NCBI RefSeq assembly: GCF_003323735.1
Contig: NZ_QOIM01000040.1
Coordinates: 248,001-312,000, forward strand
Length of the DNA stretch: 64,000 nucleotides
DNA from: Streptomyces reniochalinae
GTDB lineage: Bacteria > Actinomycetota > Actinomycetes > Streptomycetales > Streptomycetaceae
Direction: 5' to 3'
Shown here: one piece after another, positions 36,773 to 45,238 of the stretch
Position numbering within the stretch: position 1 is the first letter of the stretch
Layout: each line of letters opens with the position of its first letter
Program-made: the position numbers and the translations under genes
Notes under the pieces: model-generated
What the model saw: the letters and a program-made list of their open reading frames with translations, nothing else
The model's database searches: none
What the model was told of the DNA's origin: nothing

Positions 36773-38590
36773 ATGGCTGACGGAGCGGCAGCAGAGATCT
36801 TCTCGCCACTGACCGACCAGGACCCCGCTTCGGTCGCCGGTTACCGGCTGGCGGCGCGGCTGGGCTCCGGCGGCATGGGCAAGGTCTACCTGTCCTACAC
36901 GCCCGGCGGGCGCGCCGTCGCCATCAAGGTGATCCGGCCGGAGTTCAGCGAGGACCCGGAGTTCAGACGCCGCTTCCTGAGCGAGGTGCGCCTGGCGGAA
37001 CGGGTGCAGGGCCTCTACACCGCGCCGGTGATCGACAGCGACGTCGAGGGCCACCATCCGTGGCTGGCCACGGCGTTCGTGCCGGGGCCCTCGCTCACCG
37101 AGGCGGTGGTCGGGCACGGCAGGCTGCCGGTCTCCTCGGTGCTGTTCCTGGTCGCCGGGATCGCCGAAGCCCTCCAGGTCATCCACAAGGCCGGCATCGT
37201 GCACCGGGATCTGAAGCCCTCCAACGTGCTGCTCGCCGACGACGGGCCCCGCGTCATCGACTTCGGCATCGCCCGTGCCGCCGACGCCACCGCGCTCACC
37301 GGCAGCGGCGTCACGATCGGCACCCCCTCGTTCATGGCGCCCGAGCAGGCGGAGGGCTCCACCGTCACCGAGGCCACCGACGTCTTCGCGCTCGGTCAGA
37401 TCGCGGCCTACGCGGCGCTCGGCACCCCCGCTTTCGGCGAGGGCACGGCGCACGGTGTGCTCTACCGCATCGTCCACGACGAGCCCCGCCTGGACGGGCT
37501 TCCCGGGGAGTTGCGGGAGCTGGTCAGCGGCTGTCTGGCCAAGGCGGCTGAGGACCGCCCGTCGGCCGACGAGGTGCTGCGCATGTGCCAGGCGGCCTCC
37601 GGCGAGACGCAGCTGAGGCGGCCTGGCAACTGGCTGCCGGACGCCGTGGCCGCCGACATCGCCCGGCGCGCCGCCGCCCCGGTGCCTCCGTCGTCGCATC
37701 CCGCGACGCAGCCGGTCACCGGCGCCGCCCCGCAGGCGCCCGCGCCGGCCGGGGCCGGTGCGGCGGGCCCGGCGCCGGCTCAAGCGGCCGTGGCCGACGC
37801 CGAGACGGCGCACGGTCCCGCCGCTCCCGGTCCGGCCCCGGCGCCGTCCGCGCCGACGGCGAGCGCCGGGGCGCGGCAGCGGCCTCCCGGGTTCGGTCCC
37901 GCCGTCCCGCAGCCGCCCGCCGGGTTCGGCGGCCCGCCGCCGACGGTCGGCTACGGGCACCCGGGGCCCGTCGGCCCGTACGGCGCGCCGGGCCCTCCGC
38001 GGCCTCTGCCGCCGCGCCGCAAGTCGAACGCGTTCAAGATCGTGGCGGTGAGCCTGGTCGTGGGGGCGCTGATCCTGGTCGGCGGGTGCTCGGCGCTGCT
38101 GGAAATCATCCGGGGTGCGGGCAGCGGGGCGGGGCAAGGCCCGACGTCCTCGGACGAGCGGCGGCCGAAGGCCGATCCCGAGCCCGCGAACTACAAGAAC
38201 ATCGAGCTGCCCAACAAGTACTTCCTGGCCATGTCAGACGATCCACTCGAACCGCGCGAGCTGGGCGAGGGCGGCGTGACCTCGGAGCTGACGTACCTGA
38301 ACGTGAGCACGGACGGGCCGAGCCTCGGCATCGACAAACCGAACGGCAAGCTGTCCCTGCTCCGTGACGCGCAGAAAGGTTCGCTCGACACCTGCCGCAA
38401 GGAGACGCGGTTCACCGACGACGTCCTGCTGAACCGTCTGGCGCCCGGAGCCCGGATGTGTCTGCGGACGAGCTCCGGGCACGTCGGTCTGGTCACCTAC
38501 CGCGGCCGCTCTCCCGAGGGCGACACCAGCGACTACGTGAAACTGGACGTCACCGTCTGGCGGGACGCCATCGAGGCGAAGAACCCGTAG
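36773..38590 (+). CDS. membrane-anchored Ser/Thr protein kinase
   Basis: 605 aa from ATG 36773. PknB-type kinase domain at about 18-275: glycine loop AARLGSGGMGKVYLSYTPGG, Lys in VAIKVIRPEF, HRDLKPSNVLL, DFGIARA and the MAPEQAEG activation segment. A Pro/Ala-rich linker of about 130 residues, a single transmembrane helix (VAVSLVVGALILVGGCSALL, about 423-442) and an extracellular domain of about 150 residues with two Cys follow. No PASTA repeats. The external domain is not recognised; it probably senses an unknown signal. Confidence 0.92.
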   Translation: MADGAAAEIFSPLTDQDPASVAGYRLAARLGSGGMGKVYLSYTPGGRAVAIKVIRPEFSEDPEFRRRFLSEVRLAERVQGLYTAPVIDSDVEGHHPWLATAFVPGPSLTEAVVGHGRLPVSSVLFLVAGIAEALQVIHKAGIVHRDLKPSNVLLADDGPRVIDFGIARAADATALTGSGVTIGTPSFMAPEQAEGSTVTEATDVFALGQIAAYAALGTPAFGEGTAHGVLYRIVHDEPRLDGLPGELRELVSGCLAKAAEDRPSADEVLRMCQAASGETQLRRPGNWLPDAVAADIARRAAAPVPPSSHPATQPVTGAAPQAPAPAGAGAAGPAPAQAAVADAETAHGPAAPGPAPAPSAPTASAGARQRPPGFGPAVPQPPAGFGGPPPTVGYGHPGPVGPYGAPGPPRPLPPRRKSNAFKIVAVSLVVGALILVGGCSALLEIIRGAGSGAGQGPTSSDERRPKADPEPANYKNIELPNKYFLAMSDDPLEPRELGEGGVTSELTYLNVSTDGPSLGIDKPNGKLSLLRDAQKGSLDTCRKETRFTDDVLLNRLAPGARMCLRTSSGHVGLVTYRGRSPEGDTSDYVKLDVTVWRDAIEAKNP

Positions 38591-38605
38591 GGCCTCTCTT
38601 TCGCC

Positions 38606-38821
38606 CTAGGGAGTGTCTTCAAAGTAGCGGCGTCCGCCCGGAGGGCGGGCCTGGCGGTGTCTGGTGCGTGCGCTCGCAAGGCGGAGGAGGGAGTGCCTGC
38701 GTGGGGGCACCTCCCGGGGCGAGCGAAGCCGAGCCCTGGGGGAAGCGGCGACCGACGACAACGCCGCGAGCGTGCGTGCCAGACACCGCCAGGCAGGCGG
38801 GACTTTGAAGACACGACCTAG
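38606..38821. repeat. MITE-like non-coding element, copy 2
   Basis: 216 bp, identical to the element at 1011-1226 except for three single-base differences, with the same 20-bp inverted ends and outer CTAG. Two of the changes (G to A in AGACACC) restore perfect pairing with the CGGTGTCT arm; copy 1 has G-T type pairs there. It lies between the kinase stop and the regulator stop, which are convergent, 16 and 14 nt from them. Confidence 0.88.
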
Positions 38822-38834
38822 CCGGTCCGCGGGC

Positions 38835-39668
38835 TCACTGGCCGTTTCCGTTGCCGCCGTTGCCCGAGCTGGCCAGCGCGGCGGACAGGTCGGCGGCGAC
38901 CTCGTGGAGCAGGGGGACGAACTTGTCGGTGGCGGCGTCCGTGACGCGTCCGGCGGGACCCGAGATGGAGATGGCCGCCGAGGTGGGGGAGTCGGGCACG
39001 GTGACGGCGATGCAGCGCACGCCGATCTCCTGCTCGTTGTCGTCGGTGGCGTATCCGGCTTCGCGCACGTGCCCGAGGGCGTCCAGGAAGCCCTCGGGGG
39101 TGGTGATCGTCTTCTCGGTGGCCGCCGGCATGCCCGTGCGCCCGAGCAGGGCCCGTACCTGGTCCTCCGGGGTGTGGGCGAGCAGCACCTTGCCGACGCC
39201 GGTGGAGTGGGGCAGCACCCGGCGGCCGACCTCGGTGAACATCCGCATCGAGTGGCGCGAGGGCACCTGGGCGACGTAGACGATCTCGTCGCCGTCGAGC
39301 ATCGCCATGTTCGCCGTCTCGCCGGTCTCCTCCACGAGCCGCGCCAGGTAGGGGCGGGCCCAGGTGCCCAGCAGGCGGGAGGCGCTCTCGCCGAGGCGGA
39401 TGAGGCGGGGTCCGAGCGCGTAGCGCCGGTTGGGCTGCTGGCGCACGTAGCCGCAGGAGACCAGGGTGCGCATCAGGCGGTGGATGGTGGGCAGCGGCAG
39501 TCCGCTGGCGGTGGACAGCTCGCTGAGCCCGACCTCGCCCCCGGCGTCCGCCATCCTTTCCAGCAGGTCGAAGGCCCGCTCCAGGGACTGCACTCCGCCG
39601 GATGCGGCAGGGGCCGTGGCAGCCTGGGCTGCACTGGCGGTGGGCTTGCGCTCTGCGGACGGCGGCAC
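38835..39668 (-). CDS. allR: IclR-family regulator of ureide catabolism (AllR-like)
   Basis: 277 aa from GTG 39668 with AAGGA 7 nt upstream. Winged helix at about 30-90 (GVQSLERAFDLLERMADAGG, LPLPTIHRLMRTLVSCGYVR) and an IclR effector domain (FTEVGRRVLPHSTGVGKVLL, GYATDDNEQEIGVRCIAVTV). Divergent from allantoinase, which fits the AllR repressors of Streptomyces allantoin genes. The C-terminus ends in Asn/Gly repeats. Paired 15-bp sites bracket its own -10 box (autoregulation) and recur at hyi and aceB. The effector (glyoxylate, allantoin or allantoate) cannot be read from sequence. Confidence 0.87.
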   Translation of the reverse strand: MPPSAERKPTASAAQAATAPAASGGVQSLERAFDLLERMADAGGEVGLSELSTASGLPLPTIHRLMRTLVSCGYVRQQPNRRYALGPRLIRLGESASRLLGTWARPYLARLVEETGETANMAMLDGDEIVYVAQVPSRHSMRMFTEVGRRVLPHSTGVGKVLLAHTPEDQVRALLGRTGMPAATEKTITTPEGFLDALGHVREAGYATDDNEQEIGVRCIAVTVPDSPTSAAISISGPAGRVTDAATDKFVPLLHEVAADLSAALASSGNGGNGNGQ

Positions 39669-39779
39669 GTCGCGTTCCTTTCCTGGCCTGCGGTCAGGCG
39701 CATGGTATCGGGGGTGGGGGCGGCGGACCGCCTCCTGCGGATCGCCTCCGGTACTCGCCCGGCACAGACACCGGTCTTC

Positions 39780-39823
39780 TTCTGTATGGCGAAATTCTAG
39801 TTCCAGTTTGTGGACTTCTCCAA
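39780..39823 (-). promoter_or_regulatory. allR promoter with paired 15-bp operators
   Basis: Minus-strand TTGGAG (39818-39823) and TAGAAT (39794-39799), spacer 18 nt. TTCCAGTTTGTGGAC (39801-39815) lies in the spacer and TTCTGTATGGCGAAA (39780-39794) just after the -10; starts are exactly 21 bp apart, as at hyi and aceB. Confidence 0.65.
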
Positions 39824-39834
39824 GGGGAGAACCC

Positions 39835-39896
39835 TTGACTGGCTCTTCCCGGCGGATGAGGATTCGTTCAACAGATCGTTTCAACAGTTCGTTGAA
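39835..39896 (+). promoter_or_regulatory. allB promoter and downstream TTCAACA operator
   Basis: TTGACT (39835-39840), 17 nt, GAGGAT (39858-39863). After the -10 lie TTCAACAGATCG (from 39867) and the near-perfect palindrome TTCAACAGTTCGTTGAA (39880-39896), ending 7 bp before the AAGGAGG ribosome site. A bound protein here would block elongation or initiation. Confidence 0.6.
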
Positions 39897-39915
39897 GAGG
39901 CTGAAGGAGGCCGGT

Positions 39916-41259
39916 TTGTCCGACGTGCGGCTCGTCCTGCGCTCACGGCGCGTCCTCACCCCCGAGGGGGAGCGTCCGGCGACCGTCACCGTCAACGGTG
40001 CCGGCCGGATCGAGGACGTGCTGGGGTACGACGCGGAAGTACCACCCGGCGTCGCCCTGGAGGACGTCGGCGACGACGCGCTCCTCCCCGGCCTGGTCGA
40101 CACCCACGTCCACGTCAACGACCCGGGCCGCGCCGAATGGGAGGGCTTTTGGACGGCCACCCGGGCCGCGGCGGCCGGCGGCATCACCACCCTCGTCGAC
40201 ATGCCGCTCAACTCCCTCCCGCCCACCACCACCGCCGACAACCTGCGCACCAAGCGCGAGGTCGCCGAGCCCAAGGCCCACATCGACGTCGGCTTCTGGG
40301 GCGGCGCGATCCCCGGCAACGTCGCCGACCTGCGGCCCCTCCACGACGCGGGCGTCTTCGGCTTCAAGTGCTTCCTCTCCCCTTCGGGCGTGGACGAGTT
40401 CCCCGAGCTGAACCGGGAGCAGCTCTCCGCCGCCATGGCCGAGATCGCCTCCTTCGACGGGCTGCTCATCGTGCACGCCGAGGACCCCGGGGCGCTGGCC
40501 GCCGCTCCCCACAAGGGCGGCCCCGCCTACCGGGACTTCCTCGCCTCCCGCCCCCGCTCCGCCGAGAACGACGCCATCGCCCTGCTCATCGAGCTCGCCG
40601 AGCGGCACGGCACCCGCGTCCACGTCCTGCACCTGTCCTCCAGCGACGCGCTGCCCCTGCTGGCCAAGGCGCGCGCCGACGGGCTCCGCCTCACCGCCGA
40701 GACCTGCCCGCACTTCCTCACCCTGACCGCCGAGGAAGTCCCCGACGGCGCCACCGAGTTCAAGTGCTGTCCGCCCATCCGCGAGAGGGAGAACCAGGAC
40801 GCGCTCTGGCAGGGCCTGGCCGACGGCACCCTCGACTGCGTCGTCTCCGACCACTCGCCCTGCACCACCGACCTCAAGACCCCCGACTTCGGCACCGCGT
40901 GGGGCGGCATCTCCTCCCTCCAGCTCGGGCTGCCCGCCATCTGGACAGAGGCCCGCCGCCGCGGGCTCGCCCTCACCGACGTCGCGCGCTGGATGTCCGA
41001 GGCGCCCGCCCGGCTGGCCGGCCTCGACACCAAGGGAGCCATCGCACCCGGACGCGACGCCGACTTCGCCGTCCTCGCACCCGAGGAGACCTTCACCGTG
41101 GACCCGGCGCGCCTGCACCACCGCAACCAGGTGACCGCCTACGCGGGCAAGACGCTCAGCGGCGTCGTCCGCTCCGCTTGGCTGCGCGGCGAGCGCGTGG
41201 CCGACCACGGTGTCCCCACCGGGAAAACCGGCCGACTCATCGAAAGGAAGGCAGCATGA
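39916..41259 (+). CDS. allB: allantoinase
   Basis: 447 aa from TTG 39916, chosen because AAGGAGG sits 6 nt upstream and SDVRLVLRSRRVLTPEG is the expected N-terminus; further upstream lie the operator and promoter. Cyclic amidohydrolase metal site: LVDTHVHVNDPGR near residue 60, the carboxylated-Lys region FGFKCFLSPSG near 155, IVHAEDP, VHVLHLSSS and CVVSDHSPCT near 318. It hydrolyses allantoin to allantoate. Overlaps allantoicase by 4 nt. Confidence 0.95.
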   Translation: MSDVRLVLRSRRVLTPEGERPATVTVNGAGRIEDVLGYDAEVPPGVALEDVGDDALLPGLVDTHVHVNDPGRAEWEGFWTATRAAAAGGITTLVDMPLNSLPPTTTADNLRTKREVAEPKAHIDVGFWGGAIPGNVADLRPLHDAGVFGFKCFLSPSGVDEFPELNREQLSAAMAEIASFDGLLIVHAEDPGALAAAPHKGGPAYRDFLASRPRSAENDAIALLIELAERHGTRVHVLHLSSSDALPLLAKARADGLRLTAETCPHFLTLTAEEVPDGATEFKCCPPIRERENQDALWQGLADGTLDCVVSDHSPCTTDLKTPDFGTAWGGISSLQLGLPAIWTEARRRGLALTDVARWMSEAPARLAGLDTKGAIAPGRDADFAVLAPEETFTVDPARLHHRNQVTAYAGKTLSGVVRSAWLRGERVADHGVPTGKTGRLIERKAA

Positions 41260-42389
41260 CAGCGGCGCAGACCGCCGGAATACCCAGCTACACCGGAGAC
41301 GCGGAGCCCTACTCGGGCGGCGACACCTACGCCGACTACCGCGCACCGGAGGCCGGGTTCCCCTTCGCCCACCTCCCCGACCTGGCCGACCGACGGCTGG
41401 GCGCCACTGTCATCGCCGCCAACGACGAGTTCTTCGCCGAGCGGGAGAACCTGCTCAACCCCGAGCGCGCCGAGTTCGACCCCCACGCCTTCCAGCACAA
41501 GGGCAAGATCATGGACGGCTGGGAGACCCGCCGTCGCCGCGGCGCCTCCGGCGAGAGCCCGCACCCGGCCGAGGGCGAGAACGACTGGGTGCTGATCCAG
41601 CTCGGCACCCCCGGCGTCGTCCGCGGCCTCGTCGTCGACACCGCGCACTTCCGCGGCAACTACCCGCTGGCCGTCTCCGTCGAGGCCACTTCCGTGCCCG
41701 GCTCGCCCTCGCCCGAGGAACTCCAGGCCGACGACGTGAAGTGGACGACCCTGGTGCCGCACACCCGCGTCGGCGGTCACGCCGCCAACGGGTTCACCGT
41801 CACCGAGGAGAAGCGCTTCACCCACCTGCGGCTGCGCCAGTACCCCGACGGCGGCATCGCCAGGCTGCGGGTGCACGGCGAGGTCGTGCCCGACCCCGAG
41901 TGGCTGGGCGCGCTGGGCAGCTTCGACCTGGTGGCGCTCGAGAACGGCGGACTCGCCGAGGACGCCTCCGACCGCTTCTTCTCCCCGCCGGTCAACACGA
42001 TCGTCCCGGGCCGCTCGAAGAAGATGAACGACGGCTGGGAGACCCGCCGCCGCCGCGACAACGGCAACGACTGGATCAGCTACGCGCTGACCGGTCAGGG
42101 CCGCGTGCGCGCCGTCGAGATCGACACCGCCTGCTTCCGCGGCAACGCGGCCGGCTGGGTGGCCCTCGTCGGCAAGGACGGCGAGAGTGGCGAGTGGAGG
42201 GAACTGCTGCCGCGCACCCGCCTCCAGCCCGACACCATCCACCGCTTCCTGCTGACGGAAGCGCCTGCGGTCACGCACGTGCGCATGGACATCTACCCCG
42301 ACGGCGCCATCTCCCGCCTCCGCCTCCACGGCTCCCTCACCGACGAGGGCGCCCGCCGCCTCGCGGCGCGCCACGCCGAGCTGAGCTAG
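41256..42389 (+). CDS. alc: allantoicase
   Basis: 377 aa, ATG within ATGA overlap with allB and GGAAGG upstream. Two homologous beta-rich repeats of about 160 residues: the first contains HKGKIMDGWETRRRR and DTAHFRGNYPLAVSVEA, the second KKMNDGWETRRRRDNGNDW and DTACFRGNAAGWVAL. Allantoicase splits allantoate into ureidoglycolate and urea. The repeat structure and length fit the family. No ureidoglycolate lyase or urease gene is in the window. Confidence 0.95.
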   Translation: MTAAQTAGIPSYTGDAEPYSGGDTYADYRAPEAGFPFAHLPDLADRRLGATVIAANDEFFAERENLLNPERAEFDPHAFQHKGKIMDGWETRRRRGASGESPHPAEGENDWVLIQLGTPGVVRGLVVDTAHFRGNYPLAVSVEATSVPGSPSPEELQADDVKWTTLVPHTRVGGHAANGFTVTEEKRFTHLRLRQYPDGGIARLRVHGEVVPDPEWLGALGSFDLVALENGGLAEDASDRFFSPPVNTIVPGRSKKMNDGWETRRRRDNGNDWISYALTGQGRVRAVEIDTACFRGNAAGWVALVGKDGESGEWRELLPRTRLQPDTIHRFLLTEAPAVTHVRMDIYPDGAISRLRLHGSLTDEGARRLAARHAELS

Positions 42390-42717
42390 GAGTTCCCTGC
42401 GGCTCCCGGGCTCCCGGGCTCCCGGCCCCCGCCCGGTAAGGGGGTGCCACTGTCCGCAGTGCGCGGGCCGCGGGTGGACTGTGGCTCGTCGCGCCGTTCC
42501 CCGCGCCCCTTCGGGGCACGCCCACGCCTCCCAGCCGCGCTGGGGACCCGGGTTCGTCCGGTCCAAAGAGCAGCACGAGAGGCCCTGGTCGCCGTCGGCG
42601 ACCAGGGCCTCTCGCGCCGTCGCGAAGGGAACAGCAGCCCGACGCGGCGGCGCGTCAGCGTGAACGCCCCGCAAAAATCCGGTACTTGCCGTTGACACGT
42701 CGTCTACGCGCGTCACC
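42390..42717. other. 328-bp intergenic region after alc
   Basis: No gene is supported. Near 42411-42435 there is a short run of GGGCTCCC repeats, then a strong hairpin (annotated separately) and, at its end, TTGACA (42693-42698), a good -35 box close to the RNase start. Confidence 0.5.
42576..42614 (+). terminator. strong terminator hairpin downstream of allB-alc
   Basis: 18-bp uninterrupted stem, CGAGAGGCCCTGGTCGCC against its complement, with a GTC loop. It lies 186 bp after alc. Confidence 0.75.
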
Positions 42718-43152
42718 ATGGGTGCCATGAGATTCCCCCCACACATCAAGCGCATCGGCGCCGCGGGCGCCCTCGCCGCCGCCCTGCTCGCTGGCGGCCC
42801 CGCCCTCACCACCGCGAGCGCCGCCGCACCGGCGCCCACCGTGGCGGCGGCCCAGCACGTCGCCGCCGTCGGCGACATCTGTGAGTCGAAGCTCCCCGCC
42901 GAGGCGCACGAGACCCTCGACCTGATCGAACAGGGCGGCCCCTACCCCTATCCGCAGGACGGCACCGTCTTCCAGAACCGCGAGGGCGTCCTCCCGGATC
43001 AGAGCGAGGGCTACTACCACGAGTACACCGTCGAGACCCCGGGCTCGGACGACCGCGGCGCCCGCCGCATCGTGACCGGCGAGGAGGAGCAGGAGGACTA
43101 CTACACGGCCGACCACTACGAGTCCTTCGACCTCGTCGACTACACCTGCTGA
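42718..43152 (+). CDS. secreted guanyl-specific ribonuclease, RNase Sa type
   Basis: 144 aa from ATG 42718 (an ATG 9 nt inside is possible; no clear ribosome site). A signal peptide with AAALLAGGPALTTASAAA is followed by a ~95-aa mature enzyme closely following Streptomyces RNase Sa: DICESKLPAEAHETLDLIEQ, YPQDGTVFQNREGVLP (catalytic Glu), GYYHEYTVETPGSDDRGARR (Arg), EDYYTADHYESF (His) and a final DYTC. The first and last Cys match the known disulfide. It cleaves RNA after G outside the cell. No barstar-like inhibitor gene is adjacent. Confidence 0.93.
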   Translation: MGAMRFPPHIKRIGAAGALAAALLAGGPALTTASAAAPAPTVAAAQHVAAVGDICESKLPAEAHETLDLIEQGGPYPYPQDGTVFQNREGVLPDQSEGYYHEYTVETPGSDDRGARRIVTGEEEQEDYYTADHYESFDLVDYTC

Positions 43153-43201
43153 GACCGCACGAGCGCAGAACCGGGCTCCGGGTCCCCACGCCCCGGGCTC
43201 C

Positions 43202-43240
43202 GCGGCGGCCGTTGTCCCGTATTGGGACGGCGGCCGCCGC
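43202..43240 (+). terminator. terminator hairpin after the RNase gene
   Basis: 17-bp stem beginning GCGGCGGCCG with a GTATT loop; two positions would be U-G pairs in RNA. 50 nt past the RNase stop. Confidence 0.65.
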
Positions 43241-43364
43241 TTTGCGTGTAACGTTCGGCTCTCATCACCGGTGCCCCGGCCCCCCGGGGGTGGTCAACCC
43301 GCCGTGAACGGGTAACGTTCCCCACAGAGAGTGATGCGTCGGCGGTGGATATGGGGAGTTACCG

Positions 43365-44333
43365 GTGAGAAACGGCCCGGAAGCGGTCACGTGCGGTGAG
43401 GCCATGCTGCTCATGCTCGCCGAGCCCGGCCTTCCTCTGGAACGAGCGACGCACTTCCGGCGTTCCGTCGCGGGCGCCGAGTCGAACGTCGCGGCGGGCC
43501 TTGCCAGGCTGGGCCACTGGGCCCGCTGGATCGGCCGCGTCGGGGACGACCCCGCGGGCGAGGCCGTCCTGCGGGAACTGCGCGCCGACGGCGTGGACGT
43601 CTCCTGCGCCGAGATGGACCCCGAGTCGCCCACCGGGCTGCTGCTGCGCGACAGCCACCCCCAGCGCGCCATCGACGTCCAGTACTACCGCACGGGCTCC
43701 GCGGCCTCACTGCTCAGCCCGGCGCAGATCACCCCCGAGGCGCTGGCCGGGGTGCGGCTCGTCCACGTCACCGGCATCACGCCGATGCTCTCCGAGGACG
43801 CCGAACGCGCCACGCACGCCCTGATCGAGGGCGCCAGGCAGGCGGGCGCCACCGTCTCCTTCGACCCCAACGTCCGCCGCAAGCTGGGCACGGAACACGA
43901 GTGGATACGGCGCGTCGGCCCGCTGCTGCGCGAGGCCGATCTCGTACTCGCGGGGGAGGACGAGCTGGAGCTGCTGCTGGGCGCGGGCCCCGAGGAGGGC
44001 GCCAAGGCGCTGCTGACGCTGGGCCGCGCCGGCACGGTCGTCGTCAAGCACAGCGACCACAGCGCGGTCGCCCACACCGTCGAAGGCCGTTGGCGGCAGG
44101 AGCCGTTCGACGTCCCGGTGACCGACCCGGTGGGCGCGGGCGACGCGTTCGCCGCGGGGTGGCTCTCGGCCCGGCTGCGGGGGCTCGACCAGCAGCGCGC
44201 GCTCGCCGAGGCGGCGTGCGTGGCCGCGCTGGTCGTCCAAGCGCCGGGAGACACCGACGGGCTGCCCACGGCAGCGGGCCGCGACCGCGCGCTGGAGGCG
44301 TTCACCCGCGGCACCGATCCGGTCCACCGCTGA
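43365..44333 (+). CDS. kdgK: PfkB-family sugar kinase, probably 2-keto-3-deoxygluconate kinase
   Basis: 322 aa from GTG 43365 with GGGGAG upstream. Ribokinase-like fold: CGEAMLLMLAEPG at the N-terminus, VAGAESNVAAGLARLG, WIGRVGDDPAGE, and the ATP/anion-hole DPVGAGDAFAAGWL near residue 255. The following gene encodes KDPG aldolase, which points to phosphorylation of 2-keto-3-deoxygluconate. Assignment by context; other keto-sugar kinases are possible. Confidence 0.83.
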   Translation: MRNGPEAVTCGEAMLLMLAEPGLPLERATHFRRSVAGAESNVAAGLARLGHWARWIGRVGDDPAGEAVLRELRADGVDVSCAEMDPESPTGLLLRDSHPQRAIDVQYYRTGSAASLLSPAQITPEALAGVRLVHVTGITPMLSEDAERATHALIEGARQAGATVSFDPNVRRKLGTEHEWIRRVGPLLREADLVLAGEDELELLLGAGPEEGAKALLTLGRAGTVVVKHSDHSAVAHTVEGRWRQEPFDVPVTDPVGAGDAFAAGWLSARLRGLDQQRALAEAACVAALVVQAPGDTDGLPTAAGRDRALEAFTRGTDPVHR

Positions 44334-44433
44334 GTCCCGCACCCCCCGCCGGGTGACCCGACGAGCCCGCGGATCCGGCGGGCGAAGGCCGGCGTCCCGG
44401 CATCCGACAGATCAAGAGAGGCGGCGAACTGCC

Positions 44434-45084
44434 GTGTACCGCTGGGAGATCACCAAAGCAGCGCTGGAACAGCGCGTCTTCGCCATCGTGCGCGCGGACA
44501 GCTACGAGAAGGCCACCGCCACCGCCGACACCCTCCTCGGCGCGGGACTGACCAGCATGGAGATCTCGCTGACCACGCCGTACGCGTTCGACGCGATCAC
44601 CACGCTCCGGCGGGAGACCGGCGAGGAGACCGTGATCGGCGCCGGCACCGTCCTGGACGGGCCCTCGGCGCGGCGTGCCGTGGAGGCGGGCGCGCACTTC
44701 CTGGTCTCGCCCAGCCTGGACGAGGAGGTCATACGGACCGGACACCGCTACGGCGTGCCCGTCTTCCCCGGGGTCGCCACGCCCACCGAGATGGTGCGGG
44801 CGCTGGAGCTGGGCGCCGACGGCCTCAAGCTCTTCCCTGCCTCGGCCCACGGCCCCCGCTGGCTGCGGGACGTGACCGCGGCGCTGCCCCAGGCCCCGGT
44901 GCTGCCCACCGGAGGTATCACGGTGGAGACGGCGCCCGAGTGGATCGCCGCGGGAGCGGTGGCCTGCGGTATGGGCTCGGCGCTCACCGAGGGCGACCGC
45001 GAGGCGGTGGCCAAGCGCGTCACGGAGCTGCTCCAGAGCCTCGCGGACGCGGCACCCACAGGTGCCCAGGGCTCCTACCGCTGA
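44434..45084 (+). CDS. eda: 2-dehydro-3-deoxyphosphogluconate (KDPG) aldolase
   Basis: 216 aa from GTG 44434. Class I aldolase: catalytic Glu region SMEISLTTPYAFDAI (near residue 45), VIGAGTVLDGPSARRAVEAG, FLVSPSLDEEV, PVFPGVATPTEMVRALELG and Schiff-base Lys in GLKLFPASAHGP. It splits KDPG into pyruvate and glyceraldehyde-3-phosphate. Paired with the upstream kinase (100 nt gap) for uronate/ketodeoxygluconate use. Confidence 0.92.
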   Translation: MYRWEITKAALEQRVFAIVRADSYEKATATADTLLGAGLTSMEISLTTPYAFDAITTLRRETGEETVIGAGTVLDGPSARRAVEAGAHFLVSPSLDEEVIRTGHRYGVPVFPGVATPTEMVRALELGADGLKLFPASAHGPRWLRDVTAALPQAPVLPTGGITVETAPEWIAAGAVACGMGSALTEGDREAVAKRVTELLQSLADAAPTGAQGSYR

Positions 45085-45238
45085 CTGTTCGGCCCGCCGC
45101 CGTCCCGTTCGGCTCGGCTCGCCGCCGAACCCGCCGGGCTCGCCCAGCCCGCCGGGCTCGCCGTCCGGCCGCCTGGCACCTGGCCGGATAACGCCAGTGG
45201 AACGCGCTCGCTCCGCCCGCAGTCCGTACGATCGCGCC

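Noticed and set aside
38591..38834. Insertion sequence with transposase
   Set aside because: The 216-bp element has inverted ends but no transposase-length frame; kept as a MITE-like repeat.
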